A stretch of 64,000 nt of DNA. Origin: Chryseobacterium edaphi (GTDB lineage: Bacteria; Bacteroidota; Bacteroidia; Flavobacteriales; Weeksellaceae). Every line of letters begins with the position of its first letter. Position 1 is the first letter of the stretch. Position numbers and translations under genes: made by a program. Location of the stretch: positions 1,116,001-1,180,000 of the forward strand of contig NZ_JAOTEM010000001.1 in NCBI RefSeq assembly GCF_025628985.1, written 5' to 3'. Below are positions 7,897-16,389 of the stretch, piece after piece. The notes under the pieces were generated by a model, which did not search any database, was not told the DNA's origin, and was given only the letters and a program-made list of their open reading frames with translations.

Positions 7897-8604
7897 ATGA
7901 AAATTACATTATCAAAATTGAGTACCAAAGATTTGGCTACTCTTTCTCAAAGAATTATCAATTCTGCAGAATCAGGGAATTTCGCTGTCATCAACAATCA
8001 TCCGTTGCTTACAGAACTTAAAACGATGTATGCAGATTATGATGAGGTTTACACCAAACAAATCTATAGCGGTAAAGGTGTAAATGTTGCAGAAGCAGAC
8101 AAAGAGCGCGACAACGCTTTTAGAGTCCTGAAAAACTTTGTAAACGGTTATCGAAAAATGACCTCCTTAAATAATTATCAGTTTGCAGAAGATGTATATC
8201 AGATTTTTAAACTGTACGGAAAAGATATGGATAAAGAGAGCTATTCTACCCAAAGTGCTCAAATGAAAAAGCTTATTGAAGATCTGGAAAAACCTGAGAA
8301 TATTCAAAAGCTCAATGCTCTTTCGATCATTACTGCTTTCAATGATATGAAATCTAAGCAAGATACTTTCGAACAGATATTTTCAGAACAGTCTAATGCA
8401 AATGCTACTCTTCGACAGATGAAAAGCGCATCTGCAATCCGCAGAAATCTGGAGAAGATTTTAAAGTCTTTCCTCAACCTCATCACTGCCATGAAGGACG
8501 TCTCAGACTGGAAACTTTTGTACGCAGAGATCAATGAACTGGTAAAAGCTGCGAAACAATCTAAACAAACTAATGTAGAAATTAAAGAAGAGAATAAGCC
8601 TTAA
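7897..8604 (+). CDS. Conserved Bacteroidetes protein of unknown function (DUF6261-like)
   Basis: This is a 235-residue, largely helical cytoplasmic protein without signal peptide or catalytic motif. The start at 7897 (MKITLSKLSTKDLATLSQRI) is chosen because the region upstream in the same frame overlaps a promoter box and palindromes and has no protein-like composition. The pattern NHPLLTELKTMYADYDEVYTKQ and the later helix with KERDNAFRVLKNFV resemble a Bacteroidetes-restricted family often found as DUF6261; this is from memory and moderately certain. It is divergent from the CBASS operon, but a functional link is not shown. A terminator follows. Confidence 0.65.
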   Translation: MKITLSKLSTKDLATLSQRIINSAESGNFAVINNHPLLTELKTMYADYDEVYTKQIYSGKGVNVAEADKERDNAFRVLKNFVNGYRKMTSLNNYQFAEDVYQIFKLYGKDMDKESYSTQSAQMKKLIEDLEKPENIQKLNALSIITAFNDMKSKQDTFEQIFSEQSNANATLRQMKSASAIRRNLEKILKSFLNLITAMKDVSDWKLLYAEINELVKAAKQSKQTNVEIKEENKP

Positions 8605-8662
8605 GATATTGCCTGAATTATAAAAACTTTTGATTAACAATTTACCACAGACATACAAAAAT

Positions 8663-8687
8663 AAACCCCGACTTTTGATCGGGGTTT
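8663..8687. terminator. Bidirectional rho-independent terminator
   Basis: Stem AAACCCCGA / TCGGGGTTT, loop of 7 nt, between the convergent genes at 7897 (+) and 8710 (-). Confidence 0.88.
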
Positions 8688-8709
8688 AATTATTTAAAAT
8701 TTACTTTAA

Positions 8710-9720
8710 TTAATCTACTGAATCTTTACTGCGAGAACTTCTGGAAGTAAAAAACATATACGCTAATCCTAAAGTAACTCCTGCTACCATAGCCATTTTT
8801 GTTTTCTTACTTGGAACTGGGAGCGAGGTTTCTCCGTAGATCTGATGAGGTTCAGATGACGATTCCAAAACATTTCCTGATGTGGGTTCACCATTTTTCA
8901 GTTTCATCATCATTCTCATTCCGGCAGAAGCGGTGTTGATGACGGCTTTCGGGAACATTCCATAAACGTTGACCAAAAGTCTTGATGTAAAGTCGGGAAA
9001 CAGATCTTTCTTAGGTTCTTTCGCAAGCTGAACTATTTTTGTCGCCGTATCACGAGGATCGGCTGCAAACGGCGGAACTTTAAAATCAAGTCCGGAATAC
9101 TTTGCCGAATGTGCATTTCCTGTAGAACGCTGAATCTGTGGATACAGATTAGCAATATGAATGTCTGTAAAATCTGAGATTTCTCCCTGAAGACATTCCA
9201 TCATTCCACGAATTCCGAATTTTGTCGCTGAATATACTGCGCTGTACGGAGCAGGCATAAACCCGCCAATCGACACATTGTTGATCAGAATTCCTTCATT
9301 CTGTTCTTTAAAAATCGGGAGCACACTGTAGGCTCCGTGCATATACCCGAAAAGATTTGTTTTGATCACTTGTTCGTTAAGTGACATCGGGATTTCTTCA
9401 AATTTACCGCTTGCCATTACTCCGGCATTGTTTACCCAGATGTCGATTCTTCCAAATTCAAGAATAGCTTTTTTAACTAAATTATCCACTTCTTCCGCTT
9501 TGGAAACATCGGTAGGAACGGCGATTGCTTTTACTTCAAGTTCGTTGCATAGATTTAAAGTTTCATCTAAAGCTTCCTGTCCTCGCGCGGCAATCACGAT
9601 ATTACAGCCTTCCAGAGCAAATGCTTCTACGGTGGCTCTTCCGACTCCGCTGCTTCCTCCCGTCACAACAACGGTTTTCCCACGAAGACTTCTTTTTTCT
9701 AAGTTATTTTCTGATTTCAT
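8710..9720 (-). CDS. Short-chain dehydrogenase/reductase with C-terminal membrane tail
   Basis: This 336-residue SDR has a Rossmann NAD(P) motif TGGSSGVG (about residues 17-24), NNAG near residue 97 and the catalytic YSATK near 167. It is longer than a classical 250-residue SDR. The extra C-terminus carries a hydrophobic helix (MAMVAGVTLGLAYMFF) and a basic/serine-rich end, suggesting membrane anchoring. The substrate is unknown. It stands alone between two hairpin-bounded regions. Its promoter lacks the AraC-type direct repeats found for other SDR genes in this window. Confidence 0.9.
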   Translation of the reverse strand: MKSENNLEKRSLRGKTVVVTGGSSGVGRATVEAFALEGCNIVIAARGQEALDETLNLCNELEVKAIAVPTDVSKAEEVDNLVKKAILEFGRIDIWVNNAGVMASGKFEEIPMSLNEQVIKTNLFGYMHGAYSVLPIFKEQNEGILINNVSIGGFMPAPYSAVYSATKFGIRGMMECLQGEISDFTDIHIANLYPQIQRSTGNAHSAKYSGLDFKVPPFAADPRDTATKIVQLAKEPKKDLFPDFTSRLLVNVYGMFPKAVINTASAGMRMMMKLKNGEPTSGNVLESSSEPHQIYGETSLPVPSKKTKMAMVAGVTLGLAYMFFTSRSSRSKDSVD

Positions 9721-9878
9721 ATGGTGATGATTTTGAATACATAGTGTTGATACTTACAACCTATCTATTTTTACACCAAAAGGGTAGGAATGAGGATTTA
9801 TTTTGAAGAAAATCGGAGATTAAAGAATTAATAGATATATGAATTCTTTTTTTTCCATCACAACCAAATAAAATATTA

Positions 9879-10382
9879 TTACCAAACTTTGATCTTTCCA
9901 CTAATGAATTTTCCACTTTTATTCCTGGCTCCGTCTATTTCTATAATGATCGTATCATTCAGTTTGGCATTGCTGAAATAAGACCACACAACATCTGAAC
10001 TGTCCGCTTTTTCCATATTTAAAATGTTTAAAGCGATAGAATCCTTTTTATTTCGGTCATACGAAAGATTGAATGGAAACTGACTGTTCCTGACAATATT
10101 TGTTTCTTCACTGATATGAAGACCGACTTTAAAACCTCTTTCTAAATAGGGTGTAAATTTAAAATCATGGAGGTTTTCGGATTCGATAATTTTATAATTA
10201 AGTGTCTTGACAAAAACTCCTCTTTTTTTTGATTCTGAGATTGAAGAAGTTCCTCCGCGGTATTTCCATTTTTGATATCCGTACCAACCGCCATAAGCAT
10301 TCATCGCCCAAAAGAGCAGAAATAATGAGATGGGAACTACAACTAGGTAGAGGAGGATGTTAAGAACTTTTCTTTTTTTCAT
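9879..10382 (-). CDS. Hypothetical single-pass membrane protein
   Basis: The 167-residue protein starts at 10382 (MKKRKVLNILLYLVVVPISLFLLF); the longer frame would overlap the AraC gene and is rejected. One N-terminal transmembrane helix is followed by a periplasmic domain of about 130 residues rich in beta-type sequence. I do not recognise a family. It begins 35 bp after the AraC gene at 10417-11328 on the same strand, so it may be cotranscribed with it. Confidence 0.7.
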   Translation of the reverse strand: MKKRKVLNILLYLVVVPISLFLLFWAMNAYGGWYGYQKWKYRGGTSSISESKKRGVFVKTLNYKIIESENLHDFKFTPYLERGFKVGLHISEETNIVRNSQFPFNLSYDRNKKDSIALNILNMEKADSSDVVWSYFSNAKLNDTIIIEIDGARNKSGKFISGKIKVW

Positions 10383-10416
10383 TTTAAATAATACAGATAA
10401 ATATAATAATTCCCGA

Positions 10417-11328
10417 TCAATTAAAACTTTGTCTGAATTCCAGCGGTGACATTTCCGTTTTCTTTTTAAATAATTTATTGAAAGACTGAGGATATTCAAA
10501 ACCTAATTGGTAAGCAATCTCAGCAACTGATAAATTGCTTGATGAGAGATATTCTTTTGCCTTGTCAATAAGCTTTTCGTGAATGTGTTGTTGTGCACTC
10601 TGTCCTGTAAGCGACCGAAGCATGTCACTCAGATAATGTGGAGAAACATGAAGCTTATCAGAAAGGAATTCTACCGTCGGAAGTCCGTTTTTCAAAGGTT
10701 GTTCCTGTTCAAAATATTCATCCAACATATTTTCCATTTTTGTGAGAAGATCGTTATTGACAGGTTTTCTGGTGATGAACTGCCTTTGATAAAACCGGTT
10801 GCAGTAATTTAATAACAAATCGATCTGTGAAATGATAATATCCTGTGTATGCTGATCAACAAACTGATATTCATCTTTAATTTTGAGAAAAATATCGATG
10901 ATGTCTTTTTCTTCCTTTTCAGAAAGGTGAAGTGCTTCATTCATTTCGTAAGAAAAGAATCCGTAATTTTTGATAGCTGCTGCAATTGAGTGTTTTCCCA
11001 GAAAATCAGGATGAAAGAAAAGTGCATATCCTGTTCCTGCGCCATTATTCGGAAGATCAAAGTCTTTCAAATCAAGAATCTGGATCTTTTTCGGAGCTGT
11101 AAAACTTAAAATTCCTTTATCAAAATCATAGTAATTCTGACCGTACTTCATTTTAGCCTCCACATCTCTTTTTAATGAAACACTGTAAAATGTGGTCGTG
11201 AATTTTTCAAGAGCAGGATCATTTTTTAGTCTTATATCTTCAAGATTCACAATGCTTATCAACGGATGCAAAGGATCGGGAAGACTTAATAAACGATGGA
11301 ACTGCAGGATAGAATTGATGGTGTTCAT
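10417..11328 (-). CDS. AraC-family transcriptional regulator (paralogue 1)
   Basis: This 303-residue protein has an N-terminal cupin-like sensor region (about 1-190; motifs PLHPLISIVNLEDI, KYGQNYYDFDKG, FHPDFLGKHS) and a C-terminal double helix-turn-helix (about 200-300; EIAYQLGFEYPQSFNKLFKKK, SPLEFRQSFN). It belongs to the same subfamily as the genes at 16390, 18608, 20548 and 29183, so gene duplication is evident. Members of this subfamily sit beside oxidoreductases. Its promoter holds a 14-bp perfect inverted repeat, suggesting tight autoregulation. Candidate targets are the hydrolase at 11581 and the scar locus at 12600. Confidence 0.92.
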   Translation of the reverse strand: MNTINSILQFHRLLSLPDPLHPLISIVNLEDIRLKNDPALEKFTTTFYSVSLKRDVEAKMKYGQNYYDFDKGILSFTAPKKIQILDLKDFDLPNNGAGTGYALFFHPDFLGKHSIAAAIKNYGFFSYEMNEALHLSEKEEKDIIDIFLKIKDEYQFVDQHTQDIIISQIDLLLNYCNRFYQRQFITRKPVNNDLLTKMENMLDEYFEQEQPLKNGLPTVEFLSDKLHVSPHYLSDMLRSLTGQSAQQHIHEKLIDKAKEYLSSSNLSVAEIAYQLGFEYPQSFNKLFKKKTEMSPLEFRQSFN

Positions 11329-11580
11329 CTTCTTTGTTTGTACAAATATAAGAAAGACAAAGTTTTGCGAATTTGTCTTTCTTATTGGGTTTAAATTTAG
11401 AAATTTTTAGAATTTTCAAGTTTTTAATTTTATTCACAAAACTTTGTCTTTTATTTTGATCCTATTACACGCAAGGCTAGACAAAGAATTGTCAATTAAC
11501 TACTTAGAAATAAGATAAAAAAAGCCGTTTCACTTATTTTCGAAATACAACATTAAATCACAATGAATTAGGTCTAAAGA
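11329..11580. promoter_or_regulatory. AraC promoter region with 14-bp inverted repeat and multiple GACAAAG sites
   Basis: Arms 11348-11361 and 11372-11385 (core AAGAAAGACAAA) are perfect inverted copies around a 10-nt loop. AAAGACAAAGTTTTG at 11354-11368 recurs in inverted form at 11436-11450, and another GACAAAG lies near 11484. A TATATTTG -7 box on the minus strand at 11343-11350 abuts the first repeat. This arrangement suggests looping or cooperative autoregulation of the AraC gene starting at 11328. Confidence 0.6.
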
Positions 11581-12492
11581 TTATAAATGTTTTTCAAAGA
11601 AAGGAATCAACTGACCGAGAGCTTCAGATGTTGCTTCCGGTTGATCATATAAATCGTAATGACCTGCGCCTTTTACCACATAGATATTTTTATCTTTTGA
11701 TGCCGCTTTGTTAAACAATGTAAATCCGTCTCTGTAAGAACCAAATTCACCAACTCTGTCGCCGACAATGATCAATAAGGGCTGAGTAAGTAAATAATCT
11801 GCCAGATTAAATGCATCAAAAACAATGGTAGAACCCATACTTTTAAATAAAATCTTATTATTTGATCTTTCATGAAAACCTCGTGGCGTTCTGTAGTAAT
11901 CGATTGCTTCCAACATATCGGATGCTGTAATTCCTGACTGTATTGCTTCCTCTCGGGAATTGGGTGTCCAGTTTGTGATCAGCGGTTCTGCACCTCTTGC
12001 TTCAGCAGTTCGTTGCTTACCAACTTCTTCGAGCATTTTTAAAGGATCTCCAGATTCTGCAAATGCACAGGAAAAATTAGAAGCTGATACTGTTCCTACA
12101 GCTTTTATTCTTTTTTCGGTAAGCGCGACATTTGCTGCATAACCGCCACCTGCACAAATTCCCAGTACACCGATTTTATTTTCGTCTATAAAATCTAATG
12201 TGGTAAGATAATCTACGGCGCATTTTATATCTTCTACACGTGTTGCAGGATCTTCAAGATAACGTGGTTCTCCACCGCTTTCTCCCTGAAATGAAGCGTC
12301 AAAAGCAATGGTAACAAAACCTTCTTCAGAAATTTTTTTGGCATAATAACCTGCAGTCTGTTCTTTTACGCTGCTTCCGGGATGTACACAAACTATAGCG
12401 CTGTATTTTTGTTTTTCATTAAAACCTTCCGGCAAATAGAGATCTGCCGCAACTTCCCAATCTCTGTTTTTAAATTTCACTGATTTCTGCAT
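11581..12492 (-). CDS. Alpha/beta hydrolase, dienelactone-hydrolase-like (YcjY type)
   Basis: This 303-residue cytoplasmic hydrolase shows an oxyanion region VCVHPGSS, a nucleophile elbow GICAGGG with Cys at about residue 113 in place of the usual Ser, an acid in GDRVGEFGS and His in GAGHYDLYD. A Cys nucleophile is known in dienelactone hydrolases and in this subgroup. The substrate is unknown. The promoter carries the shared AraC-type half-sites (12543-12575), so it is probably switched on by one of the local AraC proteins, most likely the one just downstream at 10417-11328. Confidence 0.88.
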   Translation of the reverse strand: MQKSVKFKNRDWEVAADLYLPEGFNEKQKYSAIVCVHPGSSVKEQTAGYYAKKISEEGFVTIAFDASFQGESGGEPRYLEDPATRVEDIKCAVDYLTTLDFIDENKIGVLGICAGGGYAANVALTEKRIKAVGTVSASNFSCAFAESGDPLKMLEEVGKQRTAEARGAEPLITNWTPNSREEAIQSGITASDMLEAIDYYRTPRGFHERSNNKILFKSMGSTIVFDAFNLADYLLTQPLLIIVGDRVGEFGSYRDGFTLFNKAASKDKNIYVVKGAGHYDLYDQPEATSEALGQLIPFFEKHL

Positions 12493-12514
12493 TGTATTTT
12501 ATTTAATTACAATA

Positions 12515-12575
12515 CAAAGTTGGTGTGAAAGATGAATTTAAATGTTTCCAAAACGGACGGTTGTGTATCCAAACA
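12515..12575 (-). promoter_or_regulatory. AraC-type activator promoter of the alpha/beta hydrolase gene
   Basis: On the minus strand the distal half-site TTTGGATACAC and proximal half-site TTTTGGAAACA have their GG cores at 12570 and 12549, 21 bp apart. The weak -7 box CAACTTTG has its ACTTTG at 12520-12515, 29 bp after the proximal GG. The geometry equals that at 15411, 17330, 19530 and 37457. Confidence 0.7.
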
Positions 12576-12599
12576 AGAGCAGTTTACCTTTCTATTGTT

Positions 12600-12716
12600 T
12601 TAATTAAATGACTGTCTGAATTCCAGTGGCGACATATTTGATGAGGTTTGAAATAATTGTGCGGTTGCTTTTCCTAAACCTGCCGAAACACCTGTAATGA
12701 AAATTGTTTTTTGCAT
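12600..12716 (-). pseudogene. Deletion scar: SDR N-terminus fused to AraC C-terminus
   Basis: The 38-codon frame starts like an SDR (MQKTIFITGVSAGLGKATAQ, a TGxxxGxG Rossmann motif). After only about 27 codons it ends with MSPLEFRQSFN and a stop, exactly the C-terminus of the neighbouring AraC paralogues. The simplest reading is that one deletion removed most of an SDR gene and most of a following AraC gene. The product cannot fold as either. The upstream promoter with AraC half-sites is still present (12742-12800). A tiny functional peptide is possible but unlikely. Confidence 0.85.
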
Positions 12717-12741
12717 TGTTTTGTAGTTTAATTTTACATGA

Positions 12742-12800
12742 CAAAGTTCTATCTATTTGAATTCTCAAATGCTTCCAAATCGGGGAGGTTGTATCCAAAC
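12742..12800 (-). promoter_or_regulatory. Retained AraC-type promoter in front of the SDR/AraC scar
   Basis: On the minus strand TTTGGATACAA (GG at 12796) and TTTGGAAGCAT (GG at 12776) precede GAACTTTG. The inner GG to the A of ACTTTG (12747) is 29 bp as in the other promoters, but the half-site spacing is 20 instead of 21, consistent with a one-base loss after the gene died. Confidence 0.65.
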
Positions 12801-12805
12801 TCAGT

Positions 12806-13198
12806 TTATTTCATTTTAAATCCTACAGGAGCCATTGTTTTCGCTTTATCATACATATTTAGATAAATGGTTACAGTATCTTTTTTTCCTTCGTAGGTAA
12901 CGGCATACATGTCAAGCAATCCCATTCCGAACGGACTGTTTTTGGATTTAAATTCGCAACAGCTTCCATGTCTTTCGTAAGAAACTTTTTCACCGTTCGG
13001 ACCTGTAAGAGAGTTTAGATAATTTCTCTCATTAAGCGGCCCGTTTCCAACTCCGCCAACTTTTACAGGATTTTTTTCAGTAAAACCATAAGTTGAATCT
13101 GTGGTAAATGAATCAGTTGAGCTTTCGGCTACAGTTTTTGTTATTCCGCATGACGATAATGTGATTAGCATCAAAGTGCTCAGAATTAGTTTTTTCAT
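12806..13198 (-). CDS. Small lipoprotein of unknown function
   Basis: The 130-residue protein starts at 13198 (MKKLILSTLMLITLSSCG), with a lipobox LSSC giving a lipidated Cys; the longer upstream frame is rejected because it runs through the preceding gene. The mature part has ENPVKVGG, ERNYLNSLTGPNGEKVSYERHGSCC and a C-terminal DTVTIYLNMYD. Proteins of this type are widespread in flavobacteria and carry misleading enzyme names in databases, as far as I recall. The two adjacent Cys could bind metal or form a disulfide. It follows the DUF2071 gene by 25 bp and may be cotranscribed. Confidence 0.75.
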   Translation of the reverse strand: MKKLILSTLMLITLSSCGITKTVAESSTDSFTTDSTYGFTEKNPVKVGGVGNGPLNERNYLNSLTGPNGEKVSYERHGSCCEFKSKNSPFGMGLLDMYAVTYEGKKDTVTIYLNMYDKAKTMAPVGFKMK

Positions 13199-13223
13199 GG
13201 TTTTTAGTTTAATTTTTAATAGT

Positions 13224-13931
13224 TTATTTATTTTTTGCAGTTTTCCATTCATGCTCGATATTGGTCATCAATAATGCGTTGTCAAATTTTACAGATCCTT
13301 TCGGAAAGATATTTTCATCCTCAAAAAAGCTTGATCTTACATTAGAAACTTCAAGAGGCTTTACTTTCCATTCGTAAGCATTGAGTTGTAAGCCATCAAA
13401 TTTTTCTTTATTCGGAGAATATCCCAGATCGCCTTTTTCAAAAAAAGCAGAAGCGTTTTCTAAATTTTCAAAGATTGAATTTTCATTAAAGGTTCTCGTT
13501 TCCTTAGCATCAATTGAAATTTCAGTATTGCCCGAACTTTTAAAATTGATATGATAATTTCCATTCTGTTCTTCTACATTAAATTTTGCCAGATAATGTT
13601 TCCCCGGAAATAATCTTCCACCCACCAAAGTATTGAGCGGTAAAGAAGTATCTCTTCGTGGAATATAAACTCCGGATTTCACTTCGCCGTCTTCATCCCA
13701 TTCAACCGCAATTCTGTGTGCGCCATTTTCAGAATTCACTCCCAAAAAATCTGGGAAACCTTTGGGTTTAATGTCTTTTAATCTGATGAGACAGATCCCG
13801 ACAATTGCTTTTTCTTTGTAAATTTTTGGACGAAACGGATAAGGAATTATCTTCTCAACATCTTTGGGATCGGCTGTATAATTAATCAAAATTCGACGAT
13901 CAATGTAGCCGTGAATGGTTGGGATTTTCAT
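13224..13931 (-). CDS. DUF2071 (YqjF-like) protein
   Basis: This 235-residue cytoplasmic protein belongs to the DUF2071 / acetoacetate-decarboxylase-like fold group. Features are an N-terminal RRILINYTADPKDVEKIIPYPFRP, then CLIRLKDIKPKGFP, then YIPRRDTSLPLNTLVGGRLFPG. Some members bind hydrophobic small molecules; no reaction is established. It is likely the first gene of a two-gene unit with the lipoprotein at 12806. No clear AraC half-sites were found upstream. Confidence 0.8.
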   Translation of the reverse strand: MKIPTIHGYIDRRILINYTADPKDVEKIIPYPFRPKIYKEKAIVGICLIRLKDIKPKGFPDFLGVNSENGAHRIAVEWDEDGEVKSGVYIPRRDTSLPLNTLVGGRLFPGKHYLAKFNVEEQNGNYHINFKSSGNTEISIDAKETRTFNENSIFENLENASAFFEKGDLGYSPNKEKFDGLQLNAYEWKVKPLEVSNVRSSFFEDENIFPKGSVKFDNALLMTNIEHEWKTAKNK

Positions 13932-14012
13932 AGGTAAACGTTTATTGTATAAACGGATAACTCTTCGAAATTACTTTAAAATTTAAAATATTGCACCCAT
14001 GTTTAGGAAGTT

Positions 14013-14369
14013 TTACAAAGTCAGGGTATTTTCTTTATAATTGTAAATAATAAAATCATTTTCTTTTTTTGCAGGTTTAGTGAGAGTTTTTACTTCAATT
14101 ATTTTGAAATTTTTGCAGTTGAAAATTTTCATTGTACTCGTTTTCTCATCAATCACCACTTTTTCTGCATCATCAAACGAAATGAATTTTGATCGATAAT
14201 TTACTTTACCGTCATAAGTAATTGTTTTTTCTTTAATATTTCTCTTGGTATTTTCTGCGAACAGGTTTAGAAGATTTTCTTGCGGAATATTTTCTTTCTC
14301 TTGTGAGAATGCATTCTGAGAAAATAGAACTATGGCGAATGTTGTTGTGATTTTCAGAAGTTTTTTCAT
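14013..14369 (-). CDS. Small exported protein of unknown function
   Basis: The 118-residue protein has a Sec signal (MKKLLKITTTFAIVLFSQNAFSQ, cleavage after FSQ). The mature part contains repeated beta-type strands (TITYDGKVNYRSKFISFDDAEKVV), which recalls the OstA/LptA strand pattern, but the match is too weak to name. Probably periplasmic. It stands alone. Confidence 0.65.
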   Translation of the reverse strand: MKKLLKITTTFAIVLFSQNAFSQEKENIPQENLLNLFAENTKRNIKEKTITYDGKVNYRSKFISFDDAEKVVIDEKTSTMKIFNCKNFKIIEVKTLTKPAKKENDFIIYNYKENTLTL

Positions 14370-14481
14370 TATGTAATGTTTTTTACTTTAAAAAATTAAA
14401 AATAATAAAACAAGTCACTTTTAATGGATAAAAAAACGTTAATATTTTAATAATTTTTCTTCTTTCAACTTATTACAAAAA

Positions 14482-15318
14482 TTACTTTTTTACTTTCATA
14501 TTCTTCTTTAAATTTTTAGCATCCAGATTATTCTCAAAACTGAAAGGAGTTGAAATTAATGTTTTATTTTTTTCGGGAATCAAAACGTTAAAGTGAAGAT
14601 GTGCGCCTGAAGTATATCCTGTTTCTCCGCTTAAACCAATAGGTTGATTTCGTTTGACAGAATCTCCAACTTTTACGAAACTTCCATTCTGTTTCAGATG
14701 AACATATTGTGTAAATAAACCGCTTTTAGGATGGTAAATAGTAATAAAATTAGCAAAAGGAATCCATTTTCTGTCATTTCCTCCATATTGATAATCTTTG
14801 ATAACTCCGACTACAAAACCGTCATCAGCAGCTACAACAGTCTCACCTTCCGGCATTGCAAAATCAATTGCATATCTTGAATAATCATCATTATGACTGA
14901 AATTTCCTTTTTGTTCCTGAACAATTTTATATTCTTTCTCTTTTAAAAAGGGGAGTGCAAGATTCATTTTAAGAATCGGCTGTTTTACATCTCCGAATGC
15001 GCCCTCAATTCTGAATTTAACATTTTGAAAATTTATATTTTTAGCGAAAATTTTATACTCACTATCTGATTTTTCTTTTACTGTCAATCTTATTGTGTCT
15101 TTGATCAAATGTTGTTCTTTTAGATACTTTGAGAAAAGGTAAACTCTCAATGGGCACAATAGAGGATTTTTAATAGTTATTGTGATTGTGTTATTTTCAT
15201 ATTTAATTTTTCTGTCGTAAGAGAACTGATACAGCTTTTCTTTAGGAAGTTCTTGTGCGTTATAAATAGAAAAATTTAAAATGATAATAAGAGCCGCAAC
15301 TGATCGGAAAAATGACAT
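14482..15318 (-). CDS. M23-family metallopeptidase (murein endopeptidase-like)
   Basis: This 278-residue secreted protein has a signal peptide (residues 1-21). The C-terminal LytM/M23 domain has zinc-ligand motifs H...D in HNDDYSRYAIDF and HLHF in SGAHLHFNVL, plus the family loop VAADDGFVVGVIKDY. The N-terminal 120 residues are beta-rich and may be an accessory domain. The family cuts peptide cross-links in peptidoglycan or acts on secreted peptides. All ligands appear intact. It is divergent from the SDR gene at 15502. Confidence 0.88.
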   Translation of the reverse strand: MSFFRSVAALIIILNFSIYNAQELPKEKLYQFSYDRKIKYENNTITITIKNPLLCPLRVYLFSKYLKEQHLIKDTIRLTVKEKSDSEYKIFAKNINFQNVKFRIEGAFGDVKQPILKMNLALPFLKEKEYKIVQEQKGNFSHNDDYSRYAIDFAMPEGETVVAADDGFVVGVIKDYQYGGNDRKWIPFANFITIYHPKSGLFTQYVHLKQNGSFVKVGDSVKRNQPIGLSGETGYTSGAHLHFNVLIPEKNKTLISTPFSFENNLDAKNLKKNMKVKK

Positions 15319-15407
15319 AAAAAGTATTTGATTTATTTAAATAAAATTACTCAAAAAAAAACATTTCATCACAAGTTTTTGAAAATCGTCAAACTTGGGA
15401 TCTGTGA

Positions 15408-15466
15408 TTTGGCTACAACTATCATTGATTCAGTCACAATTGTATTTCACCAATTTTTCAACTTTG
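15408..15466 (+). promoter_or_regulatory. AraC-type activator promoter of the SDR gene at 15502
   Basis: TTTGGCTACAA (GG at 15411) is followed 21 bp later by a degenerate copy TTCAGTCACAA (equivalent base at 15432). CAACTTTG places its ACTTTG at 15461, 29 bp further. The outer half-site matches the duplicated element at 19525-19560. Confidence 0.65.
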
Positions 15467-15501
15467 TACTGTAAAAATTAATCAATTAAAAACAATCAAA
15501 A

Positions 15502-16341
15502 ATGAGTACAAAAAAAGTATGGTTCGTGACAGGAGCTTCAAAAGGTTTAGGTTTAACATTAGTCAAAAAATTATTGGCAGAAGGTTATTCGGTGGCGGCA
15601 ACTTCAAGAAATATTGCTGAACTTCAGAAAGCAGTCAGTGAAGAAAACGGAACATTTCTTCCGCTTGAAGTAGATTTGATCAACGAAAATTCTGTTGAGA
15701 AAGCAGTTTCAAAAACAGTAGAAAAATTCGGGAAACTGGATGTTGTGGTGAACAACGCGGGTTACGGACAATTAGGAACTTTGGAAGAGATTTCAGATTT
15801 GGAAAGCCGTCAAAATTTTGACACCAACGTTTTTGGTTCTCTGAATATCATCAGAAAAACAATGCCTTATTTAAGAGAACAGAAAAGTGGATTCATCATC
15901 AACATTGCTTCAATCGGCGGATTGACCGGAGAATTTGCCGGTTGGGGAATCTATTGTGCCACTAAGTTTGCAGTCGTTGGTTTTACAGAAGCTTTGGCTG
16001 CAGAAGTGAAAGAATTTGGAGTCAATGCAACCGTAGTTTATCCCGGATATTTTAGAACAGATTTCCTTACTGGTGGCTCACTTCGAACTCCAAAAACTGA
16101 AATTGAAGAATACACCGTCGCAAGACAGCTTCAGACAGCGCACGAAAAAGACATCAACGGAAATCAGCCGGGAGATCCTGAAAAAGCAGCTGTGGCATTG
16201 ATGGAATTGGTGGCAATGGAAAATCCGCCGGTTCATTTGGTTTTAGGCTCTGATGCATTCGGAATTGCGGGAAACAAATTAAATGCGCTTCAAAGTGAAA
16301 TTTCTGAATTTAAAACGCTAAGTACATCTACAGATTATTAA
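15502..16341 (+). CDS. Short-chain dehydrogenase/reductase
   Basis: This 279-residue classical SDR has a TGASKGLG cofactor motif (about 10-17), NNAGYG at about 88, the catalytic Ser in NIASIGG and YCATK at about 153. It resembles the group of SDRs regularly paired with AraC regulators in soil bacteria. Substrate unknown. A perfect 11-bp hairpin follows before the AraC gene at 16390, so the regulator downstream is separately or partially transcribed. Its own promoter carries the shared half-sites. Confidence 0.9.
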   Translation: MSTKKVWFVTGASKGLGLTLVKKLLAEGYSVAATSRNIAELQKAVSEENGTFLPLEVDLINENSVEKAVSKTVEKFGKLDVVVNNAGYGQLGTLEEISDLESRQNFDTNVFGSLNIIRKTMPYLREQKSGFIINIASIGGLTGEFAGWGIYCATKFAVVGFTEALAAEVKEFGVNATVVYPGYFRTDFLTGGSLRTPKTEIEEYTVARQLQTAHEKDINGNQPGDPEKAAVALMELVAMENPPVHLVLGSDAFGIAGNKLNALQSEISEFKTLSTSTDY

Positions 16342-16347
16342 ATTTGT

Positions 16348-16376
16348 AAAGGCAACAGTTTCTTGCTGTTGCCTTT
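16348..16376 (+). terminator. Rho-independent terminator after the SDR gene
   Basis: Stem AAAGGCAACAG / CTGTTGCCTTT with loop TTTCTTG, then a T-rich tail. It also shows that the AraC start is 16390, not the in-frame ATG at 16363 inside the hairpin. Confidence 0.85.
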
Positions 16377-16389
16377 AATTTTTAAAGTT

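Noticed and set aside
10383..10499. Longer N-terminus for the hypothetical membrane protein
   Set aside because: It overlaps the AraC stop region; MKKRKVLNILLYL is a normal membrane-protein start.
16363..16389. Upstream start for AraC paralogue 2
   Set aside because: It lies inside the terminator hairpin of the preceding gene and is not shared with the paralogues.
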